A DNA stretch of 64,000 nucleotides. Source: Candidatus Latescibacterota bacterium. GTDB lineage: Bacteria; JAAXHH01. The position numbers and the translations under genes are program-made. Location of the stretch: the NCBI GenBank assembly GCA_022821085.1, contig JAJEEG010000002.1, forward strand, positions 124,001-188,000, given 5' to 3'. Numbering within the stretch: position 1 is the first letter of the stretch; each line of letters starts with the position of its first letter. Positions 20,982 to 30,510 of this stretch are shown here, in pieces. The notes beneath the pieces were generated by a model that saw nothing but the letters and a program-made list of their open reading frames with translations, was not told the origin of the DNA and ran no database searches.

Positions 20982-22256
20982 TCAGGCGCTTTTCTTGCTT
21001 TCCGTGCCCTGAACGTAGACGGGCGGCGATTTCTCCGTGACGGTCTCCCCGGTGACGATCACTTCGGCCAGGTCTTCCTGCGTCGGCGCGTTGAACATCA
21101 CGTCCAGCATCACTTCCTCGAGGATGGACCGCAGCGAACGCGCGCCGGTCTTCTTGTCCATCGCCTCGTTCACCACCGCCTGGAGTGATTCGTCCGTGAA
21201 GGTCAGCTTGACGTTCTCCATTTCGAGCAGCCGCTGGTATTGCTTTACGAGGGCGTTTTTGGGCTTGAGGAGGATTTCCATGAGGGCGTCGGCGTCGAGT
21301 TCGCCCAGCGTGGCGATCACCGGCAACCGGCCGATGATCTCCGGGATGAGGCCGTACTGCAGCAGGTCGTCCGGTTCGACCCGGGCTAGGAGTTCGCTCG
21401 TGTTGCGGCTTGCCGAGTGCTTCGATACGCCGCCGAATCCGATCGTCCCTTCCGCGGTCCGCCGCTCGATGATCTGGTCGAGGTCGTCGAAAGCGCCGCC
21501 GCAGATGAAGAGGATGTTCCGCGTGTTGATCTGGACGAAGTTCTGTTCGGGGTGTTTCCGGCCGCCCTTCGGGGGCACGTTGGCGACGGTGCCCTCCAGC
21601 ATTTTGAGCAGGGACTGCTGCACCCCTTCTCCCGACACGTCGCGGGTGATGGAGGGGTTGGCCGACTTGCGCGCCACCTTGTCGACCTCGTCGATATAGA
21701 CGATGCCACTTTCGGCTTTCGGCACGTCGTAGTCGGCCGCCTGGAGGAGGCGGACCAGGACGCTCTCCACGTCTTCGCCCACGTATCCGGCTTCCGTGAG
21801 CACCGTGGCGTCCGCGATGCAGAACGGCACGTGAAGCATCTTCGCCAGGGTCTGGGCCAGGAGCGTCTTGCCGGTGCCGGTGGGACCGATCAGCAGGATG
21901 TTGCTCTTCTCGAGCTCCACGTCGTCCTGGCCGGCCTGGGCGGCCTGGGCGGCCTGGGCGGCGCCGTGCTGTATCCGCTTGTAGTGGTTGTACACGGCCA
22001 CGGACAGCACCTTCTTGGCCTGTTCCTGGCCGATGACGTATTCGTCGAGGGCCTCCTTGATCTCCGTGGGCAGCGGCAGATGCTCGACCGTCGACAGGGT
22101 GCTGCGGCTCATCTCCTCCTCGAGGATCCCGTTGCACATCAGGATGCACTCGTTGCAGATGTATACGTTCGGGCCCGTGATGAGGCGTTCCACCTCGTCG
22201 GCGTTCCGGTTGCAGAAGGAGCAGCGCAGGTCCCGCGGTGTCGATCGCTTCTTCAT
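20982..22256 (-). CDS. clpX: ATP-dependent Clp protease ATP-binding subunit ClpX
   Basis: ClpX is the unfoldase ring that feeds tagged or unfolded proteins into ClpP. The N-terminal zinc-binding domain shows CSFCNRN...CNEC (residues 12-37). Walker A is GPTGTGKT near residues 124-131 and Walker B is IVYIDEVDK. The IGF-type ClpP-docking loop reads IGFGG. Between the zinc domain/first helix and Walker A there is an Ala/Gln run (residues about 99-110) encoded by a 9-nt tandem repeat, at a position where this family normally varies in length. The gene lies 9 bp after clpP, and both are expected to be co-transcribed with tig. Confidence 0.96.
   Translation of the reverse strand: MKKRSTPRDLRCSFCNRNADEVERLITGPNVYICNECILMCNGILEEEMSRSTLSTVEHLPLPTEIKEALDEYVIGQEQAKKVLSVAVYNHYKRIQHGAAQAAQAAQAGQDDVELEKSNILLIGPTGTGKTLLAQTLAKMLHVPFCIADATVLTEAGYVGEDVESVLVRLLQAADYDVPKAESGIVYIDEVDKVARKSANPSITRDVSGEGVQQSLLKMLEGTVANVPPKGGRKHPEQNFVQINTRNILFICGGAFDDLDQIIERRTAEGTIGFGGVSKHSASRNTSELLARVEPDDLLQYGLIPEIIGRLPVIATLGELDADALMEILLKPKNALVKQYQRLLEMENVKLTFTDESLQAVVNEAMDKKTGARSLRSILEEVMLDVMFNAPTQEDLAEVIVTGETVTEKSPPVYVQGTESKKSA
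21933..21959 (-). repeat. 9-nt tandem repeat (3 copies) in clpX
   Basis: Three perfect copies of GGCCTGGGC (plus-strand reading), with flanking partial copies, encode an Ala-Ala-Gln run in ClpX upstream of Walker A. Confidence 0.9.
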
Positions 22257-22265
22257 GATCCGATC

Positions 22266-22889
22266 CTAGGCGGTTTTGCCGTTCAGCGACTCGGCGATGG
22301 CCCTGGAAGCGGCGGTTTCGACCACATGGTCCACCAACCCGTATTCCACGGCCTGTTCCGGCGACATCCAGAAGTCCCGGTCCGTATCCGTTTCGATCTT
22401 GTCCACCGACTGTCCGGTATGGTGGGCCATGATCTCGTTCATGGTACGCTTCATGCGCAGCATTTCCTCGGCCTGGATCTCGATGTCCTTGGCCGTGCCG
22501 GCCATGTGGGGGATGGATGGCTGATGGATCAGAATGCGCGAATAGGGCAGGGCGTAACGTTTGCCGGTCCCGCCCGCCGTGAGGAGGAAGGCGCCCATGC
22601 TGGCGGCCATGCCCAGGCAGTAGGTCTCCACGTCGGGCTGGATGAACTGCATGGTGTCGTAAATGGCGAGACCCGCGGTGATGCTGCCGCCGGGACTGTT
22701 GATGTACAGCTTGATGTCCTTTTCGGCGTCTTCGTACTGGAGATAGAGCAACTGGGCGATCACCAGGTTCGCGATGGTGTCGTCGATCGGCATGCCGATG
22801 AAGACGATGCGGTTCTTCAGCAGCAGCGAGTAGATGTCGTAGGCCCGTTCCCCGCGGCCCGTCTGTTCAATCACCATCGGCACTAACAT
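22266..22889 (-). CDS. clpP: ATP-dependent Clp protease proteolytic subunit
   Basis: ClpP forms the barrel-shaped peptidase that works with ClpX. The 207-residue protein contains the nucleophile Ser in [11 protein letters not shown], the catalytic His in [11 protein letters not shown] and the Asp in [20 protein letters not shown], in normal spacing. The start ATG at 22889 follows AAGGAG; an in-frame ATG four codons later (MVIEQTG) is also close to the family N-terminus. It lies between tig and clpX on the same strand. Confidence 0.95.
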   Translation of the reverse strand: MLVPMVIEQTGRGERAYDIYSLLLKNRIVFIGMPIDDTIANLVIAQLLYLQYEDAEKDIKLYINSPGGSITAGLAIYDTMQFIQPDVETYCLGMAASMGAFLLTAGGTGKRYALPYSRILIHQPSIPHMAGTAKDIEIQAEEMLRMKRTMNEIMAHHTGQSVDKIETDTDRDFWMSPEQAVEYGLVDHVVETAASRAIAESLNGKTA

Positions 22890-22901
22890 GATGCGCTCCT
22901 T

Positions 22902-24149
22902 CTACTCCGTTTGTATGTCGGCGTGCTCCACGAGAAATTCAACGACTTTCTCTTCCCTTAGATCCGCTTCGATGCGGTCCAGCCTCCCGTTCTCCCGGAA
23001 GAGCCGGCGGACCTGGTCGACCGAGGCCTGTCCCCTTGACGCGACGGCCTCCAGCCGCTCGTCCAGCTCCTCCTCCCCCACCTCCAGCCCTTCATGCTCC
23101 GCGATGGCGTCCAGGATGAGGTGGCGCATGATCTGGCTGTTCGCCACCGGCCGATACTCCTGGCGGAGGGCGTTCTCGTCGACCTGGTCCTGGTCCCGTG
23201 TCGACCGGCGCGCGTCGGCGATGACCTGGTCGAGAAAGGCCGTCATCATGGATTCGGGCACTTCGAAGTCATGGGCGTCCACGATCTGTGTGACCAGGTC
23301 CCTGCGCAGCTCCAGGTCCGGTTCCCGCTCGATTTCCTCGCGGATAGACTGCTTCAGGGCGTCCAGGCTCTCCATGCCGATGTCCACGGCGAAATCGTCG
23401 TCCGCTTCCGGCAACTGCCTTTCCAGTACTTCGTGGACGTGCACGATGAAACAGGCCTCCTGGCCCGCCAGGTCTTCGTCGGGGTAATCGGACGGCAGCG
23501 TGGTCTTCACGGTCCGGTCCTCGTCGGCCCGGACGCCGGCCAGCTGGGTATCGAACCCTTCGCCCAGCCGTCCCGAACCGACCTGGAAGAACTGGTTCTC
23601 CTCCTTGCGACCGATGATCGGGACCCCGCTGGCATCGGCGTGCTGTATATCGGCCCGGATGAAGTGGTCCTTCTCCGCTTCCCCGTCGATCCGTACCACG
23701 CTGGCGTAGCGTTCCCGCAGCCTCTCGAGCCGCTCGTCCACGTCCTCGTCCGTCGCGTTCACGGTCCGCCGGGCCACCCGCAGGTCCCTGTACTGTTTCA
23801 GTTCGATGGCGGGCTTGACTTCCACGCTGGCCCGTAGTTTCAGGTCCTGCCCCTCGTCGAATTCGATCTCTTCGATCACGGGCCGGCTGATGGGCTTGAT
23901 CTCCGCGCGCTCGTGGGCGCTGTTCAGATACTCCGGGATCTTCTTTTCCAGCACTTCCGCGCGGATTTCATTGCCGAGTCGCGCCTTGAGCACGCTTAAG
24001 GGAACCCTGCCCCGGCGGAACCCGGGAAGGCGCACCTCTCTACTGTAACGCGCGTAGGCCTCGTTCAGTTCGGATTGAATCGCGTCGGAGGGCACTTCGA
24101 TCTCCAGGACGCGTTTCCAGGGTTTGGGTTCGGATACCGTGTAGTTCAA
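22902..24149 (-). CDS. tig: Trigger factor (ribosome-bound chaperone and prolyl isomerase)
   Basis: Trigger factor binds nascent chains at the ribosome exit. The start is a TTG at 24149 (LNYTVSEPKPWKRVLEIEV), supported by AGGGAG upstream; the frame is open further up, but that stretch is low-complexity. The N-terminal domain carries the ribosome-binding signature as LPGFRRGRVP. A short FKBP-like middle domain (DHFIRADIQHADASGVPI...FQVGSGRLGEGFDTQLAG) and a long helical C-terminal domain follow. The 415-residue length is normal. It leads the tig-clpP-clpX-lon group. The 256-bp gap upstream to the tRNA-Leu gene holds weakly repetitive GC-rich sequence and no other gene that I can see. Confidence 0.92.
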   Translation of the reverse strand: MNYTVSEPKPWKRVLEIEVPSDAIQSELNEAYARYSREVRLPGFRRGRVPLSVLKARLGNEIRAEVLEKKIPEYLNSAHERAEIKPISRPVIEEIEFDEGQDLKLRASVEVKPAIELKQYRDLRVARRTVNATDEDVDERLERLRERYASVVRIDGEAEKDHFIRADIQHADASGVPIIGRKEENQFFQVGSGRLGEGFDTQLAGVRADEDRTVKTTLPSDYPDEDLAGQEACFIVHVHEVLERQLPEADDDFAVDIGMESLDALKQSIREEIEREPDLELRRDLVTQIVDAHDFEVPESMMTAFLDQVIADARRSTRDQDQVDENALRQEYRPVANSQIMRHLILDAIAEHEGLEVGEEELDERLEAVASRGQASVDQVRRLFRENGRLDRIEADLREEKVVEFLVEHADIQTE

Positions 24150-24405
24150 GTCATTCGCTCCCTGCGCCTCGTCTGCCTGGCCAGTCCGGGCTGACCGGCC
24201 GGCGCCGCGTAGACCGGGCTGGACCTGCCGGCACCGTATATACCGTTCGACTCCGTGCGGACCTGCCCGTGCAGCATATACCGGCCGCGGACCCGAAGCG
24301 TCGCGGCCGCCGTTCGTCAAGCCGTCGTAATTAACCGTGGAGGGGGTGGTGTGTCAACGGAAAAGCACCCGGGAACCGGGGCCTGTGCCATTACCCGGGG
24401 CAAGA

Positions 24406-24487
24406 TGCGAGGGGGGGGAGTCGAACCCCCATGGGTTGCCCCACTGGATCCTAAATCCAGCACGTATACCAGTTCCGCCACCCTCGC
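24406..24487 (-). tRNA. tRNA-Leu (anticodon TAG)
   Basis: The minus-strand sequence folds as a class II tRNA: acceptor GCGAGGG/CCCTCGC with discriminator A, anticodon stem CTGGA/TCCAG enclosing loop TTTAGGA (anticodon TAG), a long variable arm (TGGGGCAACCCA) and a T-arm with GGTTCGACTCC. The 3' CCA is not encoded and must be added by tRNA nucleotidyltransferase. Confidence 0.95.
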
Positions 24488-24539
24488 GAAGCCCGCGTAC
24501 ATCGGTGCCCGGGTCTCTGCCGGCAGCTTGCCGCCGCTT

Positions 24540-26222
24540 CTATTCCGCGGAATCGTCACCGAGCAGCTTCCGGTATTCCCGTTCGTCATTCAGGATCTCC
24601 AGGGACGCCCTGATCTGGGGGTCGTGCCTGGCGGCGAAGGCATAGCGGCCCGCCGTACCCCAGAGTTTCGCGCTGATCTCCGTGCCGATGCGGGCCACGA
24701 GCAGGTCCCGGTGCCTGACGTACTCCAGTTGGCGCTGACGGTTCAGTTTGCCCCGCAGGTCGTCGAGCGATGCCATCACGTCTTCGGACGGCGCTCGGTC
24801 TCGTACGATTTCTTCCAGATCGTCGAGCGACTGTTCCGCCACGGAGGTGTAGGTGAAGGACCGCGTCTCGACGAACCGGCGGAAGGCGTCGATCATCTCG
24901 TCCGTGACGTCGAAGGTCGCCTGGTCCGCAACGGGATTGTTCGACACGTAGTGGATGGCGAATTTGATGAACATGCTCTGGTTGTTCAGGGCGCGGATCA
25001 GGTTGGGGTATGCCGGGACCTCGATCTCCACGTCCGGCGCGATACCGCCGCCTCCGTAGACGGTACGCCCGATTCTCGTCTCGTAAGACGTCCTGTCGGG
25101 TTCGTCCGTTTCACCCATCGCGGATTCCGCCGCGTCGCTATCGTCCAGACGCTCCCCGGTCTTCTGAATGAGCCTGCCGCTCGGTGTGTAGTATCTCGCC
25201 GTCGTGATCTTCAGGGCCGTTCCCTGGTCCATGGGGAAAATCTGCTGCACCGACGCCTTGCCGAAGGTCGGCTGGCCGGCCACGACGCCGCGGTCCCAGT
25301 CCTGGATCGCTCCGGCGACGATCTCGGACGCGCTGGCGCTGTACCGGTCTACGAGCACCACCAGCGGCGCGTCCTCCAGCGTGTAGGATTCCGGCGCATG
25401 GTACGACCGCTGATCCGAACCGGGCCTGCCCATCGTGTACACGATAAGCCGGTCCTCGGGCAGGAACTTCCCGGCTACGTCCACGGCCTGCTCCAGCAAG
25501 CCCCCCGGGTTGCCCCGCAGGTCCAGCAGATACCCGCCGGCGCCCCGCGCCTGAAGCTGCTTCAACGCCTGTTCCACCTGCATGGAGGCGTCTTCGGTAA
25601 ACTGGTTCAGCTTGATGTAGCCGGTACCGCCCTCCAGCATGCCCACGTAAGGAACCACGGGTATGGTGATGATGGCCCGCGTCACCGTGAAGTCGATGAA
25701 CGCGTCCTCGCCATCCCTGCTGACCGAGATCTTCACGGAAGTCCCGGGACTTCCCCGGAGGAGGTCCGCCGCCTGCGACACGTCGATGTCGGCCGTGGAT
25801 GATTCCTCGATCCGCACGATGCGGTCGCCGGTCTGCAGGCCGACTTCGAAGGCCGGCGTATCGTCGAACAGCGCTACGACGACCAGGGCGTTCTCCTGCT
25901 TCTGGATTCTGATGCCCAATCCACCGTACTTCCCCTGGATCTGCATCATTTTCATCTCGTCGCTCTGCTTTTTCTCCAGGAACTCCGTATAGGGATCGAG
26001 CGTGCCGAGCATGCCTTTGATGGCCGCGTCGAACGCTTCTCCTTCGTTCAGGTCGTCCACGTACTTGGCGCGGATGCGTTCCACGACCTGCTGAAGCAGT
26101 TTCAGGTCGTACTGCTGATCGCCGACCGCCTGCGCCCGGTCTTGCCTGATGATCCATACGGCGCCCAGCAGACCGACAAACACCAGCAAGGCCAGGGTGA
26201 TTTTCCTGTTTTTAGCCCACAT
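24540..26222 (-). CDS. S41 family C-terminal processing peptidase (CtpA-like)
   Basis: This 560-residue periplasmic serine protease has a single N-terminal membrane anchor or signal segment (ITLALLVFVGLLGAVWII). A PDZ domain lies near residues 95-165 (GLGIRIQKQENALVVVALF...VGLQTGDRIVRI), followed by the S41 core (GYIKLNQFTEDAS...LLDLRGNPGGLL). The catalytic pair is visible as Ser in YSASASEIVAGA and Lys in PTFGKASVQQ. The C-terminal 150 residues are charged and helical and extend past the protease core. ATG at 26222 follows AGGAGT. Such proteases trim periplasmic or membrane proteins and can act in cell-wall control; no partner gene is adjacent. Confidence 0.9.
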   Translation of the reverse strand: MWAKNRKITLALLVFVGLLGAVWIIRQDRAQAVGDQQYDLKLLQQVVERIRAKYVDDLNEGEAFDAAIKGMLGTLDPYTEFLEKKQSDEMKMMQIQGKYGGLGIRIQKQENALVVVALFDDTPAFEVGLQTGDRIVRIEESSTADIDVSQAADLLRGSPGTSVKISVSRDGEDAFIDFTVTRAIITIPVVPYVGMLEGGTGYIKLNQFTEDASMQVEQALKQLQARGAGGYLLDLRGNPGGLLEQAVDVAGKFLPEDRLIVYTMGRPGSDQRSYHAPESYTLEDAPLVVLVDRYSASASEIVAGAIQDWDRGVVAGQPTFGKASVQQIFPMDQGTALKITTARYYTPSGRLIQKTGERLDDSDAAESAMGETDEPDRTSYETRIGRTVYGGGGIAPDVEIEVPAYPNLIRALNNQSMFIKFAIHYVSNNPVADQATFDVTDEMIDAFRRFVETRSFTYTSVAEQSLDDLEEIVRDRAPSEDVMASLDDLRGKLNRQRQLEYVRHRDLLVARIGTEISAKLWGTAGRYAFAARHDPQIRASLEILNDEREYRKLLGDDSAE

Positions 26223-26341
26223 GAACCCAACTCCTGTGACGTAAACCCGTCACGCTTCGCATTCGGGACCGCGCCTACGGACGACGGTCCGCCTTCCCGT
26301 TTTCCCGCGCTCCGGGGGATGCCCGGATCCCGGGACCTTCC

Positions 26342-26941
26342 TCACCCTTTCGAAGTCCTGCGTATGTGGAACAGGCGGGTGATGGCCGTGTAGTTCGACA
26401 CCACGGCAATCAGGACCAGTGCGACGGGCAGGTACGTTTCCCCGAGCAGCGCGCCCAGCCCGAGACAGACGATCCTTTCAGGCCGCTGCATGAGTCCCAC
26501 GGTGCATTCCTGGCCGAGCCCCTCCGCGCGGGCGCGGACGTAACTGACCATCAGGGACCCGCTGATCGCCATCACGGACGCCAGCACCCAGTAGGCGTTC
26601 AACGCGCTGTCTGCCGCATTGAAGAGATAGTAGGCGATGATGCCGATGAATACGGCGATTTCAGCGTAGCGGTCCAGCGTGGAATCGAGGAGCGCACCGA
26701 AGGTGCTGCGGGTACCCGTCTCCCGGGCGAGATGCCCGTCCAGCACGTCGCAGCTTCCGCCGATGAACATGACCAGGCCCGCCCACCTGAAAGCGCCGAG
26801 TCCGAAGAGACAGGCCGAGACCAGGGTGATCCCGAAGCCGATCATGGTCAGCGCGTTGGGATGTATCCCGAATCGCACCGACGTACGGACGAAGGGGCCC
26901 AGCATGTTCACGTACCATGTCTTCACTTTCGAACTCAGCAT
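26342..26941 (-). CDS. CDP-alcohol phosphatidyltransferase family protein
   Basis: The 199-residue membrane enzyme has the family signature DxxDGxxAR...GxxxDxxxD (seen as DVLDGHLAR...FGALLDSTLDR, about residues 63-90), which binds CDP-alcohol and divalent metal. Several hydrophobic helices fit an inner-membrane protein. Members make phosphatidylglycerol-phosphate, phosphatidylinositol-phosphate, phosphatidylserine and related lipids; the substrate cannot be told apart here. ATG at 26941 was chosen because GGGAG sits six bases upstream and the signature is then at the usual distance; an earlier in-frame start (26956) adds only a few residues. Confidence 0.85.
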   Translation of the reverse strand: MLSSKVKTWYVNMLGPFVRTSVRFGIHPNALTMIGFGITLVSACLFGLGAFRWAGLVMFIGGSCDVLDGHLARETGTRSTFGALLDSTLDRYAEIAVFIGIIAYYLFNAADSALNAYWVLASVMAISGSLMVSYVRARAEGLGQECTVGLMQRPERIVCLGLGALLGETYLPVALVLIAVVSNYTAITRLFHIRRTSKG

Positions 26942-27160
26942 GGCAAACTCCCGCATCGGGCCGCGGCGCATTCCCGCCTGCTGCCGGCTCCGTCTTTCCC
27001 GCCTTGCGGCGCCCCGCACAACCGGGTCGACGGACGGAACCCGGCGAGGGTTTTCTTTGCCGGAAACATGTTGCGGGAATATAGCCGAGGCGCCCCCCGC
27101 AGTCAAGTAAAAGTCATTGCGTGCCCGGGGGAAAGGCGTCCCGTCCGCCCTGCTTTTCGC

Positions 27161-27189
27161 TTGACACCGACCGGTGCGATTCGTAAATA
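27161..27189 (+). promoter_or_regulatory. Candidate promoter for hrcA-grpE-dnaJ
   Basis: A perfect TTGACA box (27161-27166) is followed after 17 bp by TAAATA (27184-27189). It lies within the 334-bp gap between the divergent phosphatidyltransferase gene and hrcA. No CIRCE-type repeat (TTAGCACTC-N9-GAGTGCTAA) is visible here or upstream of grpE, although HrcA usually binds one. I see no other feature in this gap. Confidence 0.45.
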
Positions 27190-27275
27190 GAGAATCAGTT
27201 TTTTTCGGGCTTTGCCGCTTCCGTACCCGGCCCCTGACCGTCCTCCATTCAGACCATGCTGACCGCAGGATCGAT

Positions 27276-28307
27276 ATGGCATACACCCTTCAGACCGACC
27301 GGGACAAGGACATACTGCGGAACCTGGTGGAACACCACGTGTCCACGGGCCAACCCGTCGGATCCCGTTCGATCGCAAGCCAGGGTCCGCTCGACGTCAG
27401 TCCGGCGACGGTGCGCAATACCATGGTGAACCTCGAAGACGCGGGCTACATCACCCGCCCTCATCCCTCCGCCGGAGGTGTGCCGACGGACAAGGGTTAC
27501 CGGTATTACGTGGACGCCCTCCTCCGCATGCGGCCCATCAACAAGCGGGACCGGGAGCGGATCCATCTCGAACTGGAGAACGACTGGCTCAGCGTGCAGG
27601 AACTGCTGAGCCATACCGCGCATATTCTCGGCCTCGTATGCCGGGAAGTCGGCGTGGCGCTGGCGCCGAAGCTGAACGACGGCAGACTCGAGCGGGTGGA
27701 GTTGATCCCGGTCGCCCGCCGCAAGGTGCTGCTGGTGCTGACCCTCGCTTCCGGACTGGTCAGGAGCATCGTCGCCGAACTCGATGCCGATATCCCCAAA
27801 GACCGGCTCGACAGCGCGAGCTGGTTCCTGAACGAGCGGCTGTCCGGCTGTTCCCTCAGGGAGATCCGGGGACAGCTCGACGAACGTCTGGAAGACGCGC
27901 CGCAGTCCAGGCGGAAGATCGTGCAGCTGTTCGTCCAGTACAGCGAATACCTTTTCGACTTCGAGGAGAACGAGAAAACCCATATCGGCGGCACGACCTA
28001 TATCGTGTCGCAACCGGAATTCGTGACGGACTACACGAAGCTTTCGTCGCTGCTGCAGTTTCTCGAACACAAGCGGACGGTGGCACACTGGCTGAGCGAG
28101 CGCCATCACGACAACCGGATCGCCGTCACCATCGGGCGCGAGAACGGTCAGCGCGAAGTAACCTCTTGCAGCGTGGTGACTTCGACCTACAGAATCGGCG
28201 ACACGACGGGGGTTATCGGAGTAATCGGCCCGACGCGCATGCCCTACGCTCGGTTGATGTCCGTCGTCGGGTACACGGCGAGATACCTGAATACGATATT
28301 CGCGTGA
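27276..28307 (+). CDS. hrcA: Heat-inducible transcription repressor HrcA
   Basis: HrcA represses chaperone operons and is released when GroEL is titrated by unfolded proteins. The 343-residue product has the N-terminal winged helix (DILRNLVEHHVSTGQPVGSRSI...SPATVRNTMVNLEDAGYITRPHPSAG), the family's GxPTDKGYRYYVD motif, a GAF-like middle and the conserved C-terminal GVIGVIGPTRMPYARLMSVVGY. ATG at 27276 gives the normal N-terminus; the frame is open to 27174 but that would overlap the candidate promoter. It heads an hrcA-grpE-dnaJ group. Confidence 0.94.
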   Translation: MAYTLQTDRDKDILRNLVEHHVSTGQPVGSRSIASQGPLDVSPATVRNTMVNLEDAGYITRPHPSAGGVPTDKGYRYYVDALLRMRPINKRDRERIHLELENDWLSVQELLSHTAHILGLVCREVGVALAPKLNDGRLERVELIPVARRKVLLVLTLASGLVRSIVAELDADIPKDRLDSASWFLNERLSGCSLREIRGQLDERLEDAPQSRRKIVQLFVQYSEYLFDFEENEKTHIGGTTYIVSQPEFVTDYTKLSSLLQFLEHKRTVAHWLSERHHDNRIAVTIGRENGQREVTSCSVVTSTYRIGDTTGVIGVIGPTRMPYARLMSVVGYTARYLNTIFA

Positions 28308-28388
28308 GTCCCGGGGTTTTCCCGCCGAACTGGTCTACCAGCGGACGTGAGCGATCACGCCCGCTTCGTTTTGCCAGGCCGGTCGAGG

Positions 28389-28451
28389 CGGATCGGAAGC
28401 ACGGGCGGAACGGGCAGAACGAGTGGAGCGGACTGAACGGGCGGACCGGAA
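28389..28451 (+). repeat. Period-9 repeat array in the hrcA-grpE gap
   Basis: About seven degenerate 9-nt units (for example GCGGATCGG, CGGAACGGG, CTGAACGGG, CGGACCGGA) lie in non-coding DNA between hrcA and grpE. The units match the GGACC-core units found inside phoH, grpE and hxlA. Confidence 0.6.
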
Positions 28452-28497
28452 ATCGGGGGCGCGAACCGAAGACCGGCGTAGTGACAGGAGGTTTGGG

Positions 28498-29259
28498 GTG
28501 GATATGGGCAAGAATGAGGACACTGTACTCGAGTCCGCGGCGTCGCCCGGTGACATAACCCCCGGAGACGCCACCGAAGTGACCGGGATATCGGCGGAGG
28601 ATAACGACCCCGAGGCCGGGGCGGATTCCGAGGTCGAAGCGGATTCCGAGGCCGCGGCGGATCCCGAGGTCGAAGCGGATTCCGTATCCGCGTCCGACGC
28701 AGAAGCGGCCGCCGGGGAGCCATCGGATGGCGCTTCGGTCGATGCGGAGGAGGATGAACAGGCCCGGCTGGCCGAGGAGGTCCTGTTATACAAGGACCGC
28801 CTGGTACGGCTGGCCGCCGAGTTCGACAATTACAAGAAACGCACCGGCCGCGAGTTCACCGCACTGGTAAAAAACGCGGGTGAATCGCTGATCACCGAGC
28901 TGTTGCCCATCCTCGACAACATCGAAAGGGCCCTCCAGGCTCCGCAGACCTCCGAGGAGACCCGATCCTTCGCCCAGGGTTTCGAGATGATCCGCCAGCA
29001 GTTCCTGGAGAAACTGGAGAAGGCGGGGATGAAGGAGATCGCCGCGGAAGGAACGCCCTTCGATCCCACGCGACACGAAGCCGTCATGGCCGTAGAAAAC
29101 GAAGAACACCCGGCCGAGACGGTGATCAACGTGGTCGAAAAAGGATATACACTTAATGAAAAGGTCCTGCGCGCGGCCAAGGTCATCGTGACGCGCGCAC
29201 CGGCGCAATCGCAGGCGAAATCGGCGGACCAGGCGGACCAGGCGGACCAGGCGGATTAG
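28498..29259 (+). CDS. grpE: Nucleotide exchange factor GrpE
   Basis: GrpE drives ADP release from DnaK. The core (about residues 80-240) has the long dimerising helix ([23 protein letters not shown]) and the beta-wing with the family signature [23 protein letters not shown]. The start is GTG at 28498, six bases after AGGAGG; ATG at 28504 is too far from that site. The N-terminal 75 residues are an acidic, disordered tail containing four copies of a six-residue unit ([24 protein letters not shown]), and the C-terminus ends in [11 protein letters not shown], both written by tandem repeats. At 253 residues it is longer than most GrpE proteins because of these tails. dnaK is not next to it. Confidence 0.93.
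   Translation: MDMGKNEDTVLESAASPGDITPGDATEVTGISAEDNDPEAGADSEVEADSEAAADPEVEADSVSASDAEAAAGEPSDGASVDAEEDEQARLAEEVLLYKDRLVRLAAEFDNYKKRTGREFTALVKNAGESLITELLPILDNIERALQAPQTSEETRSFAQGFEMIRQQFLEKLEKAGMKEIAAEGTPFDPTRHEAVMAVENEEHPAETVINVVEKGYTLNEKVLRAAKVIVTRAPAQSQAKSADQADQADQAD
28612..28683 (+). repeat. 18-nt tandem repeat (4 copies) in grpE N-terminal tail
   Basis: Four in-frame 18-nt units (GAGGTCGAAGCGGATTCC type) encode acidic six-residue repeats at residues 39-62 of GrpE. Confidence 0.9.
29223..29258 (+). repeat. 9-nt tandem repeat (4 copies) at the grpE stop
   Basis: GGCGGACCA occurs three times perfectly and a fourth unit (GGCGGATTA) carries the TAG stop after one more base. It encodes the terminal [11 protein letters not shown] of GrpE. 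Confidence 0.92.
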
Positions 29260-29309
29260 GCGGAAACGGAGAACCACGACGGCAACCAGTCGTCGGGATC
29301 CAGTGGAAA

Positions 29310-30461
29310 ATGAATAAACAGGACTACTACGATACCCTGGGCGTGACGCGCTCGGCTTCCGAAGACGAGATCAAGAAGGCGTACCGGAAGCTGGCCATGC
29401 AGTACCATCCTGACCGGAACCCGGACGACAAGGCGGCGGAAGAGAAGTTCAAGACGGCCGCCGAAGCCTACGAGGTGCTCAGCGATCCGGACAAGCGCAC
29501 GCGGTACGACCGATTCGGCCACCAGGGTGTGGCCAGCGATTTCGGATCGGGCGGCTTCCAGTGGACGGACTTTTCCCACGCCGGCGACTTCGAGGACATC
29601 CTGGGAAACCTGTTCGGGGGTAGCATTTTCGGCGACCTCTTCGGCGGGCGGACCCGTGGAAGGGCAAGCAACCGCGGCGAGGATCTGCGGGTGAACCTCA
29701 AGCTGACCCTGGAAGAACTGGCCGAGGGCGTCAGCAAGACGATTCGCATCAAGCGTTACGTGCCCTGCGACAGTTGCGACGGCATCGGCGCCGCCGACCG
29801 GGACGGCGTGCGGACCTGTCCCACCTGCCACGGGCAGGGCCAGGTGCAGCAGCGCGCGTCCTCCCTCTTCGGCGTCGTGATGAACGTGACGACCTGCCCG
29901 AACTGCCACGGGCAGGGGAAGACCATAGACCGGCCCTGCAGCGCTTGCCAAGGGCAGGGCCGGCAGACGAAGACGGTCACGGTCAAGGTGGATATCCCGA
30001 CCGGCGCCGGCGACGGGAACTACATGCGCCTCCAGGGCCAGGGCCACGCGGGGATCCGCGGCGGACCGGAGGGCGACGTGCTCGTCGTCATCGAACAGGA
30101 ACCTCACGAGTTCTTCGAACGGCAGGAGGACGACATCATCTACATCCTGCCACTCAGTTTCAGCCAGGCTGCTCTGGGCGACCAGGTCGAAGTCCCGACC
30201 CTCTCGGGCAAAGTCCGTCTCACCATCCCCCCCGGTACCCAGTTCGGCAAGGTGTTCCGGCTGCGGGGCAAGGGCATGCCCCACCTCAACGGGTACGGCC
30301 AGGGCGACCAACTCGTAAAGGTCATCGTCTGGACGCCCACGGAACTCACCGGCCGGGAAAAGGAACTGTACCAGGAGCTGTCCCGCCTGCAAAGCGGGAA
30401 GACGCCGGAGAACGACCGGGGATTCTTCAACCGGATCCGGGAAGAGCTGTTCGGCGACTGA
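29310..30461 (+). CDS. dnaJ: Chaperone protein DnaJ
   Basis: DnaJ delivers substrates to DnaK and stimulates its ATPase. The J domain (residues 3-68) contains HPD in [20 protein letters not shown] Gly/Phe-rich stretch follows, then the zinc-binding domain with four CxxCxGxG repeats ([32 protein letters not shown]), and the C-terminal substrate-binding beta domains ([26 protein letters not shown]). The 383-residue length is standard for a full DnaJ. It follows grpE by 50 bp. Confidence 0.96.
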   Translation: MNKQDYYDTLGVTRSASEDEIKKAYRKLAMQYHPDRNPDDKAAEEKFKTAAEAYEVLSDPDKRTRYDRFGHQGVASDFGSGGFQWTDFSHAGDFEDILGNLFGGSIFGDLFGGRTRGRASNRGEDLRVNLKLTLEELAEGVSKTIRIKRYVPCDSCDGIGAADRDGVRTCPTCHGQGQVQQRASSLFGVVMNVTTCPNCHGQGKTIDRPCSACQGQGRQTKTVTVKVDIPTGAGDGNYMRLQGQGHAGIRGGPEGDVLVVIEQEPHEFFERQEDDIIYILPLSFSQAALGDQVEVPTLSGKVRLTIPPGTQFGKVFRLRGKGMPHLNGYGQGDQLVKVIVWTPTELTGREKELYQELSRLQSGKTPENDRGFFNRIREELFGD

Positions 30462-30510
30462 AGCCGCTGCGGACACGCTGACTCCGGCCCGCATCCGCCC
30501 GTCCTCGCCT

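Noticed and set aside
24150-24405. An N-terminal extension of trigger factor up to 24320
   Set aside because: The extension is low-complexity Arg/Gly/Ala sequence; the TTG at 24149 has a ribosome site and gives the family N-terminus.
27276-28500. A CIRCE operator for HrcA
   Set aside because: I looked for TTAGCACTC-N9-GAGTGCTAA and close variants upstream of hrcA and grpE and found none by eye.
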